A stretch of 64,000 nucleotides of DNA from Clostridium homopropionicum DSM 5847. Its GTDB lineage: Bacteria > Bacillota > Clostridia > Clostridiales > Clostridiaceae. A program made the translations under genes and the position numbers. The stretch covers positions 62,001 to 126,000 of the forward strand of contig NZ_LHUR01000031.1 of assembly GCF_001263795.1 (NCBI RefSeq). Direction: 5' to 3'. The notes under the pieces were generated by a model. The model was given only the letters and a program-made list of their open reading frames with translations. It had not been told where the DNA came from and ran no database searches. Shown here piece after piece: positions 26,723-35,476 of the stretch; the stretch's first letter is position 1, and the number at the start of each line of letters is the position of its first letter.

Positions 26723-27490
26723 CTAGAATTTTATTTTTAGCAAGTTTTTAGCATTATTAATGGTTATATATTCCAATTCATGTACTGGAATGCCTTTTAT
26801 TTCGGATATTTTGTCTATTATATACTTTATATATTCAGATCTATTTCTCTTACCTCTATAAGGAGTAGGAGCCATATAAGGACAGTCAGTTTCCACTAAA
26901 AGCCTATCTAACGGAATCTCTTTTACTACCTCTAAAGCTTTTTTAGCATTTTTAAATGTAACAACCCCTGTAAATCCAATGTAATAACCAAGTTTTAAAC
27001 ATTCTCTTGCAAATTCCACACTACCAGAAAAGCAGTGTAACACCCCTGTAACCTCTGGAAATTCTTTTATAATGTCTAAGGTATCCTTATGTGCTTCTCT
27101 ATCGTGAATTACTACGGGCAAATTCAATTCTCTTGCTAGCTCCATTTGTTTTCTAAATGCTGATTTTTGGACATCTTTTGGAGGATTTTCTTCCCAATAA
27201 TAATCAAGCCCTATTTCACCAATTGCTTTTACCTTAGGGTTACTTGCCATATTCTTTATTTCTTCATAAGCTTCTTCAGTAAGTTCATCAGCATTTTCAG
27301 GATGTATTCCTACAGCTGCATAGAAAATAGGGTTTTCCATTGCAAGTTTAAGAGATGTCCTTGCCCCATCAAGAGATGCACCACAATTTAAAACTCCAAC
27401 TATTCCATTTTCCATTAATTCTTTAAGCACTTCTTCTCTATCTTCATTAAAGCTATCATCATCATAATGAGCATGTGAGTCAAATATCAT
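26723..27490 (-). CDS. tatD: TatD family metal-dependent deoxyribonuclease
   Basis: A 255-aa TIM-barrel metallohydrolase. Metal ligands are visible in DSHAHYDD at the N-terminus, GEIGLDYYW, VIHDREAH, LHCFSG and LVETDCPYMAP. The family has 3'-5' exonuclease activity and roles in DNA repair and quality control. First gene of the tatD-yabE-rnmV-rsmA neighbourhood, though a 277-base gap before yabE suggests a separate promoter there. Ribosome site GGAGGAACAG. Confidence 0.95.
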   Translation of the reverse strand: MIFDSHAHYDDDSFNEDREEVLKELMENGIVGVLNCGASLDGARTSLKLAMENPIFYAAVGIHPENADELTEEAYEEIKNMASNPKVKAIGEIGLDYYWEENPPKDVQKSAFRKQMELARELNLPVVIHDREAHKDTLDIIKEFPEVTGVLHCFSGSVEFARECLKLGYYIGFTGVVTFKNAKKALEVVKEIPLDRLLVETDCPYMAPTPYRGKRNRSEYIKYIIDKISEIKGIPVHELEYITINNAKNLLKIKF

Positions 27491-27571
27491 ATCTGTTCCT
27501 CCAAATATCTAATATTTTTTAATGTTTTCATTCATAGAGTTAGGATTTTGCTGCGTAAACATTAAAAAGAA

Positions 27572-27685
27572 ATCACTAGTCTCTAGTCGCTAATCACTAA
27601 TAAATTAAAAACTATCTCTCATCGCAACAACCTAGTGACTAGAGATTAGGAATTAGCGACTAAGAATTTTACGTCGTAAAATTCT
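27572..27685. repeat. composite inverted repeats built on CTAGTCNCTAATC words
   Basis: The stretch 27572-27601 (TCACTAGTCTCTAGTCGCTA) reappears in inverted, slightly diverged form at 27631-27662 (AGAGATTAGGAATTAGCGAC). A perfect 11-bp palindrome AGAATTTTACG/CGTAAAATTCT (27663-27685) follows and reaches the DUF445 stop. It fills most of the gap between tatD and the DUF445 gene. Likely a small non-coding repeat; origin unknown. Confidence 0.55.
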
Positions 27686-29210
27686 ATATGGCTGCTATAA
27701 TTGAGGAACCAAGTCCCATTATAAATCCAAGAAGAGCTCCCAGCCAAGTTATAGCATTAAGCTCTCTACTAGAAATCTCTAAAATTAATTTTTCTGCAAA
27801 AGAAACTTCAAAAGAGCTTATTTTTTCCTCAACAATTTTACTAATATCAAAAGCCCCAATAAATTCTTTAGCTCTTGTATTTAAAAATCTTTCAAAAATA
27901 TCTTCGGCTATATTTGAAGATATTCTAGATATTTTTTCCTCTTTCCCCCTAGATAAGTCTGATATATTTAAATTAAATAGCTTTTCTATAGCATTGTTTG
28001 TATGTTCAACTATCTTTTCTTCTATCTCTTTACTGTTGACCATATAATCTATTTTTCTTCCCATATAGTCTACAACAATATTCTCTAAATTTATATTAGC
28101 CTTTTTAAATACTTCCTCTAATGTTTCTTCTTGATTAAATTTCCCTTCTAAAAATGCCGTTATATCCTCTATTAATTTATCTGTAATTAACCTATCAGAT
28201 ATAACATCACTTAAGTATTTAGCATTATTATTCTTAGTTTCTTCTGAAAGACTTAAAAGTACATCTGATAATTTATTTTGCATTATTTTATCTATTAATT
28301 CATTTATAAATAGTGCAATCTCCTTCTGAGTTTCTTCCTTATCTAAGTAACCCTCTAAAGCTGGCAAAACCTTGCTATATATTGTTTCTGGATTTAAAAA
28401 CATAGCTATAACTGAGCTAACATTATTACTTATAAGATCTGCTAAAGCACTCTTAAGCTTCTTTTGAGTTTTCTCGTCCCTAAGCATACTTTTTATAGAC
28501 ATAGCTATTTCATGATTTTTGCTGTAAACATATACTTTTATAGTACCAATAAATCCATCAGGTATAACCTCATTTAAGGCTTTATCCATATCTTCTAATT
28601 CTGATAACTTGTTTTTAATCAGTTTTTCTATATTTCCTTTAAACTCCTCTGAAGTCTTAAAGTCCTTTGCTCTATCTACTAAAGTATTCTTTAAATCCTT
28701 GTAATAACTGCTTTCCAATATTACCTTAGGACTTTTAGAAAGCTCTTTTTTAATTTCATTTAAAATAAGTGCCTCAACTGCTTCTTTAAATTTATTTCTT
28801 CTTATAGAAGCTAATAATAAGTTTGTTACCTTACTCTTTAAGTATTCCTTAAATTTCCTAAAATTAGTGCCTAATATTTTAATACCTTGCTCCATTATAG
28901 TTAAGTTACTGTTCATTATTTCAATAGCTTTTTCTTCTACCCATCTTTTGAATTTCTCATCTAAACCATTATTTCGCAAAGCATCAAACATAGTATCCTG
29001 CGTTAACAGGTGATTCCCAATCGCTTCACCTGTGCTTTTTGCAAGCCTGCTTTGCTCCTTAGGAATTAGCCCTGGAGTAAAAGGTACTTTAATGCCAAAA
29101 ATTCTTTTTTCAGTATGAGGACGAAACAACATTTTTATTGCTAGCCAGTTTGTTATGTAGCCGATAATTGCACCAACTATAGCTGAAAACAAAAATTTTG
29201 CGTATAGCAT
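27684..29210 (-). CDS. DUF445 family membrane protein
   Basis: A 508-aa protein with membrane helices only at its ends (residues 4-25 and about 488-508) and a long helical middle part. The N-terminal signature GAIIGYITNWLAIKMLFRPH and the following PFTPGLIPKEQSRLAKSTGEAIG are diagnostic for DUF445 (YheB in Bacillus). The middle is built of amphipathic helices. Function unknown. A spore or envelope role is suggested for Bacillus homologues. Single gene. Confidence 0.9.
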   Translation of the reverse strand: MLYAKFLFSAIVGAIIGYITNWLAIKMLFRPHTEKRIFGIKVPFTPGLIPKEQSRLAKSTGEAIGNHLLTQDTMFDALRNNGLDEKFKRWVEEKAIEIMNSNLTIMEQGIKILGTNFRKFKEYLKSKVTNLLLASIRRNKFKEAVEALILNEIKKELSKSPKVILESSYYKDLKNTLVDRAKDFKTSEEFKGNIEKLIKNKLSELEDMDKALNEVIPDGFIGTIKVYVYSKNHEIAMSIKSMLRDEKTQKKLKSALADLISNNVSSVIAMFLNPETIYSKVLPALEGYLDKEETQKEIALFINELIDKIMQNKLSDVLLSLSEETKNNNAKYLSDVISDRLITDKLIEDITAFLEGKFNQEETLEEVFKKANINLENIVVDYMGRKIDYMVNSKEIEEKIVEHTNNAIEKLFNLNISDLSRGKEEKISRISSNIAEDIFERFLNTRAKEFIGAFDISKIVEEKISSFEVSFAEKLILEISSRELNAITWLGALLGFIMGLGSSIIAAI

Positions 29211-29374
29211 ACTATTTTTACACTCCCTTTTCCTATTTTAGAATTTTATTTGCTTATTTCAATATATTACATTGTTATTCTAAATTCAACAACATTAATT
29301 GTTTCCAAGTAGGGATAAAGTAATCTAATCTAAAGAAAAATAATAAAAATATATACTTTTAGGAGGAATCATAG

Positions 29375-30109
29375 ATGAAGTTCTTTTTAATTATTTCATT
29401 ATTTTCAACATTAAGTTTCACCAATCCTTATTTATTGATTCGTAATAGTCCTTCTTCTTACAGTAATTACTTATCTGCCTTCACTATAATATTTAAATCT
29501 GCCCCTAAAATAATTTCAAAGGAAATATATTCAAAAGATGATTTATTAGAAGTAAAGCTAAAAATACCTCAGATTGAAAATATTAATCTATTTGAAAAAA
29601 TTAATGCTGAACTTCTAAATGATGCCATAAGCTTCAAAAACGAAGTAGAATCAATAGCTAAAGAAAACTCACAAGAAGCTAAAAAATATGGACTTCCCAA
29701 CACTCCTTATGCAGCCTTTTCTGATTATAAAGTGAATTTGAATAAAAATAATATACTTAGTTTATATATAGATTACTATCAGTTTACTGGTGGTGCTCAT
29801 GGTTCCACTGTAAGAAAATGCTACAATTATGATCTTAATACCGGTGAAAGATTACGTCTAAATGATTTATTTAAAGCTAATACATCTTATAAAGAAATAA
29901 TTAATAAAGAAATAGAGAATCAAATTAATAAAAACAAAGGAATTTACTTTCCTGAATATTTTAAAGGCATATCAGATAATCAGTGTTTTTCAATTGATAA
30001 GGATAACCTTATTATTTATTTTCAGCAATATGATATTGCTCCTTACGCTGCAGGAATTCCTGAATTTAAGATATCTCTTTCTAAATTTAATCTTGATTTT
30101 ACAAGGTAA
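29375..30109 (+). CDS. secreted DUF4163/DUF3298 domain protein
   Basis: A 244-aa exported protein: the N-terminal hydrophobic stretch MKFFLIISLFSTLSF serves as signal peptide. A DUF4163-type domain follows, then DUF3298 with its characteristic YYQFTGGAHGST and a C-terminal IIYFQQYDIAPYAAGIPEF. The same pair occurs in RsiV-like anti-sigma factors that bind lysozyme, but here there is no cytoplasmic anti-sigma part, so only the extracellular domain is shared. AGGAGGAAT precedes the ATG. A paired GGGACAGTCCC hairpin starts at the base after the stop codon. Confidence 0.85.
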   Translation: MKFFLIISLFSTLSFTNPYLLIRNSPSSYSNYLSAFTIIFKSAPKIISKEIYSKDDLLEVKLKIPQIENINLFEKINAELLNDAISFKNEVESIAKENSQEAKKYGLPNTPYAAFSDYKVNLNKNNILSLYIDYYQFTGGAHGSTVRKCYNYDLNTGERLRLNDLFKANTSYKEIINKEIENQINKNKGIYFPEYFKGISDNQCFSIDKDNLIIYFQQYDIAPYAAGIPEFKISLSKFNLDFTR

Positions 30110-30156
30110 AAATATAGGACTGTCCCCGTAAAAAATCCGGGGACAGTCCCATATTT
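30110..30156. repeat. paired GGGACAGTCCC repeat, also convergent terminator
   Basis: Left arm 30110-30128 (with GGACTGTCCCCG) and right arm 30138-30156 (CGGGGACAGTCCC) are complementary over 19 bp with one mismatch around a 9-base loop. It begins directly after the DUF3298 stop and lies between convergent genes. One of the clearest complete copies of the dispersed repeat. Confidence 0.88.
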
Positions 30157-30222
30157 CTACTCAAATAAAAAAGCCTAGAGATTATTTGTAATATCTCTAA
30201 GCTTCTTTGTTTATAATAAGTA

Positions 30223-32160
30223 TTATTTTACAATGCTTCCTGTTGATAATTCTCCTGGATTTACTGCAAAAAGTTTATCTTTATCATCAGAAGCAGCAAG
30301 AATCATGCCCTGTGATAATTCACCTTTTAATTTTACTGGTTTCAAGTTTGCAACTAAAACTACATACTTTCCAACTAGTTCTTCTGGTTTATAATATTTT
30401 GCAATTCCAGAAATAACCTGTCTCTCTTCTCCTCCTAAATCCACTTTTAGCTTTAAAAGCTTATCTGCTTTTTTAACAGGTTCGCAAGCAAGTACTTTTA
30501 CAACTCTTAAATCAATCTTTTCAAAGTCTTCTATTGTTATTTCTGACTTTATAGGCTTCATTTCAGTATTTTTTACTGCAGCTTCCTTCTTTTGATTCTC
30601 TTGTAATTTTGCAAGCTCTTCTAGTTTCTTTTCTACATCTATTCTAGGGAATATTACTTCTCCTTCTCCAACCTTTGTTCCAGCTTCAGTTCCATCAAAT
30701 GAAACTAAACTGTCCCAAGTTGTTTTGCTTGCATTTAACTGTCTATTAATTTTTTCACTTGTTTCTGGTAAAAACGCTGAAAGCATTACAGATATTATTC
30801 TAAGGCTTTCAATTAGGTTATATAGAACAGTTCCAAGTCTTTCTTTTTTATCTTCAGCCTTTGCAAGAACCCATGGCATTGTTTCATCAATATATTTGTT
30901 GCTTCTTCTAACTACTGCCCAAATCTCATCTAAAGCTTCTGGAAGTTTTAATGCATCCATTCTTCCTTCAACCTTAGTAGGTGCTTCAAGAGCAACTTTG
31001 ATTAATTCTTCATCTATTGCTTCCTTTGCATTAGGTGCTTGAATTATTCCATCAAAATATTTATGAACCATAGCAATAGTTCTATTTACAAGATTTCCAA
31101 GATCGTTAGCTAAATCTGAATTTGTCTTCTTAATAAATATTTCACTTGTATATAATCCATCTTGTCCAAATGGTATTTCATGTAGCAGATAATATCTTAC
31201 TGCATCAGTTCCAAAATGTTTAACTAGAGTTACTGGATCTACCACATTTCCCTTTGATTTTGACATCTTGCCGCCGTCAACTAATAACCATCCATGCCCA
31301 AATACTTGCTTTGGAAGCGGCTGTCCTAAAGCCATAAGCATAATTGGCCAGTAAATTGTGTGGAATCTCAAAATATCCTTTCCGACAAGGTGAACATTTG
31401 CAGGCCAAAATTTCTTGTATAATTCATCATTACTATTCTGGAATCCAAGAGCAGTTGCGTAATTTGCAAGAGCATCTATCCAAACATATATAACATGCTT
31501 TTCATCAAAGGTTACAGGTATTCCCCAATTGAAAGAAGTTCTTGATACGCATAAATCTTGTAGACCTGGTCTCAAAAAGTTGTTCAACATTTCATTCTTT
31601 CTTGATTCAGGTTGAATAAATTCCGGATGATTTTCTATATACTCTATAAGACTATCTGCATATTTTGACATTTTAAAGAAATAAGCTTCTTCTTTTGTCT
31701 TTTCTACTGGTCTTCCACAATCAGGACACTTTCCGTCAACAAGCTGAGTTTCTGTCCAGAAAGATTCGCAAGGAGTACAATAAAGCCCTTCATATTCACT
31801 TTTGTATATATCTCCTTGATCATATAATTGCTTAAATATCTTTTGAACTGCTTCTATATGATAGTCTTCAGTAGTTCTTATAAATTTATCGTAGCTTACA
31901 TTCATCATTTTCCACAATTCTTTAATACCAGCTACTATTTCGTCTACATATTCTATTGGTGTAATGCCCTTTCCTTCAGCCAATCTTTGAATCTTTTGTC
32001 CGTGCTCATCTGTTCCTGTTAGAAAAAAAGTTTCATATCCTGTAAGTCTCTTAAATCTTGCTATAGCATCTGCTGCTACAGTTGTATAAGTATTGCCAAT
32101 ATGAAGATTGGCTGATGGATAATAAATTGGTGTAGTAATGTAATAAGTTTTTTTATTCAC
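30223..32160 (-). CDS. metG: methionyl-tRNA synthetase
   Basis: A 645-aa class I synthetase charging tRNA-Met. It has a HIGH-type motif HIGN, a zinc knuckle with two CxxC pairs (CTPC and CPDC, about residues 128-148), the KMSKS loop and the anticodon-binding domain. A C-terminal OB-fold tRNA-binding domain begins at about residue 540 (FEKIDLRVVKVLACEPV). Expression is probably controlled by the T-box leader upstream. The ATG is preceded by AAAGGAGGAATTAAG. Confidence 0.97.
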   Translation of the reverse strand: MNKKTYYITTPIYYPSANLHIGNTYTTVAADAIARFKRLTGYETFFLTGTDEHGQKIQRLAEGKGITPIEYVDEIVAGIKELWKMMNVSYDKFIRTTEDYHIEAVQKIFKQLYDQGDIYKSEYEGLYCTPCESFWTETQLVDGKCPDCGRPVEKTKEEAYFFKMSKYADSLIEYIENHPEFIQPESRKNEMLNNFLRPGLQDLCVSRTSFNWGIPVTFDEKHVIYVWIDALANYATALGFQNSNDELYKKFWPANVHLVGKDILRFHTIYWPIMLMALGQPLPKQVFGHGWLLVDGGKMSKSKGNVVDPVTLVKHFGTDAVRYYLLHEIPFGQDGLYTSEIFIKKTNSDLANDLGNLVNRTIAMVHKYFDGIIQAPNAKEAIDEELIKVALEAPTKVEGRMDALKLPEALDEIWAVVRRSNKYIDETMPWVLAKAEDKKERLGTVLYNLIESLRIISVMLSAFLPETSEKINRQLNASKTTWDSLVSFDGTEAGTKVGEGEVIFPRIDVEKKLEELAKLQENQKKEAAVKNTEMKPIKSEITIEDFEKIDLRVVKVLACEPVKKADKLLKLKVDLGGEERQVISGIAKYYKPEELVGKYVVLVANLKPVKLKGELSQGMILAASDDKDKLFAVNPGELSTGSIVK

Positions 32161-32243
32161 CTTAATTCCTCCTTTTTCAGTTGAGAATATTTATACTCAA
32201 CTCTTTTATTCCCATTTTTAAAATATAAAGTTAAAATAAAAAA

Positions 32244-32545
32244 CCTCTAAGCAAGTAATTTATCTTGCTTAGAGGCGTAGTTTACGCGTTACCACTCTAA
32301 TTTGTTTTTCCCTCACAGAAAAAACCTCAAAAAGTGACTCCTTGATTGCATAATCAATTTTATCACCTTGCAGTATAACGGCTGCTTCCGTGCTATCCTA
32401 AAATATTCAGATAGCCCGCTCCAAGACCATGTTCATAAATTTCCATGTCACCAGCTTTCACCTACTCTGGCTCTCTTTTTGACACTTTCATTTACTACTC
32501 TTCTTTTCAATGCATTTACTACTGTAAATCCTCACTAAAATATTA
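32244..32545 (-). ncRNA. T-box riboswitch (methionine) upstream of metG
   Basis: On the minus strand, Stem I begins near 32545 and carries the AGAGAG K-turn element at about 32471-32477 and ATG triplets at 32434-32436 and 32428-32430, where the specifier loop is expected. The T-box sequence AGAGTGGTAACGCG is at 32285-32298. A 12-bp terminator stem (CCTCTAAGCAAG, 32244-32275) with a T-run ends the element. Uncharged tRNA-Met would pair with the specifier and the T-box and allow read-through into metG. Confidence 0.92.
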
Positions 32546-32573
32546 TGACAAATCTCCTAATATGTCAATATTA

Positions 32574-33065
32574 TTATCTAGCATCAAAATAATTATTCCA
32601 TTTTTCTCGTTCTCTTTCAGTTTTATATTTTTCATGCATTAGAACGCTTCCAAGGGCAATTGCTACAGATCCAGCCACTCCCATTGCTACTATAAGTCTT
32701 GAAGTAAAGTGTCGTGACTTTTGAAGTTGACTGTCCCTATGGATGTTACTAAGTTGGGCAAAAATTCTATATATATCTCTTCTCTCTTCTTGTGATATGT
32801 CGTCTCTTTTAATTACCTCAGCAAGAATTTCTTTCACTCTGTCAAGTGACTCATTATTTTTCATATGTATTTCTTTTTCATTATCTAAGGCAGTTATTAG
32901 ATGCTTTATCTCTTGATTTAAGGCAAAAGTCGCAAGGGCCATTTCTCCACTTGTAGTATACGCATATATAATTCTGTTTAAAATTTGAGCTACTGGCTCA
33001 GTTAAATTTTCAGCTTTATTAATTCCTTGGGATTTTCCAAATATACTTAATTTTTTGAAAGCCAT
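32574..33065 (-). CDS. small membrane-anchored protein of unknown function
   Basis: A 163-aa protein. A helical, charged N-terminal two-thirds (about residues 15-125) is followed by one membrane helix at about 128-147 (LIVAMGVAGSVAIALGSVLM) and a short basic tail, so it is probably tail-anchored. I start it at the ATG 33063-33065 because GAGGTG lies 5 bases upstream; the frame back to 33104 lacks a site. It contains an in-frame AGGGACAGTC word at 32730. Family not recognised. Confidence 0.72.
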   Translation of the reverse strand: MAFKKLSIFGKSQGINKAENLTEPVAQILNRIIYAYTTSGEMALATFALNQEIKHLITALDNEKEIHMKNNESLDRVKEILAEVIKRDDISQEERRDIYRIFAQLSNIHRDSQLQKSRHFTSRLIVAMGVAGSVAIALGSVLMHEKYKTEREREKWNNYFDAR

Positions 33066-33318
33066 ATTTACACCTCTTTTATAAAAGCTTTTTTCAAATA
33101 TCATCTATACTATAATTATAAACATAAATTCACCTTTTAATCTATTATATTATTTCGTTATTCATAATGCAATGAAATAAGCCTAGTGTCGAATAGATTA
33201 AAATATTAACCCTTATGTTACTTTTTAATTACTTATAATAGGTTATAATTATCTTATTATGTTATGGAATTATAGAAGTTGAAATAGCTTCTATCTTAAA
33301 AATCTTGGAGGTACCTTT

Positions 33319-34008
33319 ATGAATAATAAAGTTTTAATCATAGAAGATCAGGAATCCATTAGAAAGTTTATAAAGCTGGCTTTAGAGAAGCAATCTTTTA
33401 AAGTTGTACAAGCTTCTTCAGGAGAAGAAGGAATTGAAAAAGTAATTTCAGAAAGTCCCCAAGTGGTTGTTCTAGATATCATGCTTCCTGGAATTGATGG
33501 CTTTAAAGTTTGCGAAATCTTAAGAAAAGAGTATCCTAACATTGGAATAATAATGTTGACAGCTCTGGGACAGGACATTGATAAAATCAAAGGGCTAGAA
33601 TTTGGAGCAGATGATTATATGGTCAAACCTTTTAATCCTTTAGAATTATCTGCCCGAATTAACTCAATTATAAGGCGAATGACTCTGGTTTCAGATAGTA
33701 CTTCTAATATACTAACTTCCGGGCCATTTAAAATCGACTTAGATTCTAAAATTGCTTACAAAAATGATGAAATATTAAATCTTACTCCAAAAGAATTTTT
33801 TCTTTTAAAAGTATTTATAGAGAATATGAACAAGGCTTTAAGTAGAGATAAATTGTTAGATTTAGTGTGGGGTTATAATTTTGTAGGAGACCCAAAGATA
33901 GTGGATGTTAATGTACGACGTCTTAGAAATAAGTTAGAGGATTCACCTTCTTCCCCTTGCTATTTGGAAACCGTTTGGGGAATGGGATACAGGTGGAAGG
34001 AGGATTAG
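33319..34008 (+). CDS. OmpR/PhoB-type response regulator
   Basis: A 229-aa response regulator. The receiver domain has the acidic pair ED near residue 10, phospho-acceptor Asp53 in VVLDIMLPG, the switch Thr in MLTALG and the lysine in MVKPF. A winged-helix DNA-binding domain follows from about residue 130 (LTPKEFFLLKVF, VDVNVRRLRNKLE, TVWGMGYRW). It is one base ahead of the histidine kinase gene and forms an operon with it. Genes downstream (lipoprotein, deacetylase) suggest envelope targets. Confidence 0.95.
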   Translation: MNNKVLIIEDQESIRKFIKLALEKQSFKVVQASSGEEGIEKVISESPQVVVLDIMLPGIDGFKVCEILRKEYPNIGIIMLTALGQDIDKIKGLEFGADDYMVKPFNPLELSARINSIIRRMTLVSDSTSNILTSGPFKIDLDSKIAYKNDEILNLTPKEFFLLKVFIENMNKALSRDKLLDLVWGYNFVGDPKIVDVNVRRLRNKLEDSPSSPCYLETVWGMGYRWKED

Positions 34009-34009
34009 C

Positions 34010-35398
34010 TTGAAATCTATAAGAAAAAAAATAATCTCTAGCTATCTGCTTGTAATTTTTTTAACTATTCTTATATGTGAGATATTGTTAATTACTTCTG
34101 TTCAAAAATATTACTACAATAATGCTAAAGATTTATTATCTAATCAAATAAAATTATCTGCTGATTTTTATAATACTTATTTATCTTCAACTGGGCTAAG
34201 AGAAAATGTTGCAAATGATGTAGATGTGTTTTGGAAAAATACTACTTCTGAGGTACAAATTATAGATACATCCGGGAAAATTCTCATGGATTCAATAGGT
34301 CACTATGATTTTCAGCTGATTAATTCACCTGACTTCACTGAAGCCTTGTCTGGAGAAATGGGAATTTTTTTCTATAAACCCCAAGGCTCAAGTGAAACCC
34401 TTCTATCTGTAGCCCTTCCATTGAAAAATGGTACAGAAAATGAAGGTGTCTTAAGGTTTATTACATCTTTAAAATATGTAGATAAAAGTATTAACTTGAT
34501 TTCATTATACTTAATATTAATTGGTGCCTTCGTAATTATATTATCTGGAATGGTAAGCTTACTTATAGCTAATAAAATAACTAGCCCAATAGAAAAAATA
34601 ACCCTCGGTGCGAAAGAAATGGCTTCTGGAAACTTTAAAGATAAGATCACTTTAGCTTCTAAAGATGAATTAGGGAAACTTGCAAATACATTAAATTATA
34701 TGTCTGAAGAGATATTAAAAAATGAAAACTTGAAAAATGAATTTATTGCGTCAGTCTCTCATGAGCTTAGGACACCACTTACTTCAATTAAAGGCTGGGC
34801 AATTGCATTAAGTTTATGTACTCCTGAAGATAAGGAGCAATTTCAAGATGGTTTAAGCATAATAGAACAGGAATCTGATAGATTAACTTTATTGGTTGAT
34901 GAACTTTTAGACTTCTCAAAGCTAATATCCGGTAAAATTGTTCTAAACAAAGATTATATAGATCTAAAAGATTTATTAGACAATACCGAAAAACAGCTTT
35001 TACCTAGAGCACAAAGAGAAAACATACGGCTTTCAGTTAATCATTGCAACCCCGTTCCCTATATCTTAGCCGATGGCAATAGACTAAAACAGTTATTTAT
35101 GAATATATTAGATAATTCATTAAAGTTTACATCCTCTGGTGGTGAAGTAAAAATTACTACAGAAGTTGAAAAAAATATGGTAAAAATAATTATTCAAGAT
35201 ACAGGCTGTGGAATACCTGAAGAGGATTTACCAAAGGTCACAGAAAAGTTCTACAAGGGTAAAAACGTGAAGTCTAATAATGGCATTGGATTGTCCATTT
35301 GCAAAGAAATTGTTTCTTTGCATAAGGGCAGCCTTCATATAAAAAGTGAAGTAAATGTTGGTACAGAGATTATAGTGAAACTTCCAATTGAAGTTTAA
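34010..35398 (+). CDS. sensor histidine kinase
   Basis: A 462-aa membrane kinase. Two membrane helices (about residues 9-28 and 163-185) border an extracellular sensor of about 135 residues. A HAMP segment (NKITSPIEKITLGAKEMASGNF) leads into the H-box VSHELRTPLTSIKGW and the N, G1 and G2 boxes DNSLKF, DTGCGIP and NGIGLSI. The TTG start is supported by AAGGAGG at 33998-34004 and by the tight spacing to the regulator's stop. The stimulus is unknown; the sensor domain has no motif I recognise. Confidence 0.95.
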   Translation: MKSIRKKIISSYLLVIFLTILICEILLITSVQKYYYNNAKDLLSNQIKLSADFYNTYLSSTGLRENVANDVDVFWKNTTSEVQIIDTSGKILMDSIGHYDFQLINSPDFTEALSGEMGIFFYKPQGSSETLLSVALPLKNGTENEGVLRFITSLKYVDKSINLISLYLILIGAFVIILSGMVSLLIANKITSPIEKITLGAKEMASGNFKDKITLASKDELGKLANTLNYMSEEILKNENLKNEFIASVSHELRTPLTSIKGWAIALSLCTPEDKEQFQDGLSIIEQESDRLTLLVDELLDFSKLISGKIVLNKDYIDLKDLLDNTEKQLLPRAQRENIRLSVNHCNPVPYILADGNRLKQLFMNILDNSLKFTSSGGEVKITTEVEKNMVKIIIQDTGCGIPEEDLPKVTEKFYKGKNVKSNNGIGLSICKEIVSLHKGSLHIKSEVNVGTEIIVKLPIEV

Positions 35399-35476
35399 TA
35401 ATTTGTAGTAATTTTAATAACTTTGTTACCTTTTGCAACTTATTATTTTGTAATATGTTATAGGAGGCTTATATAT

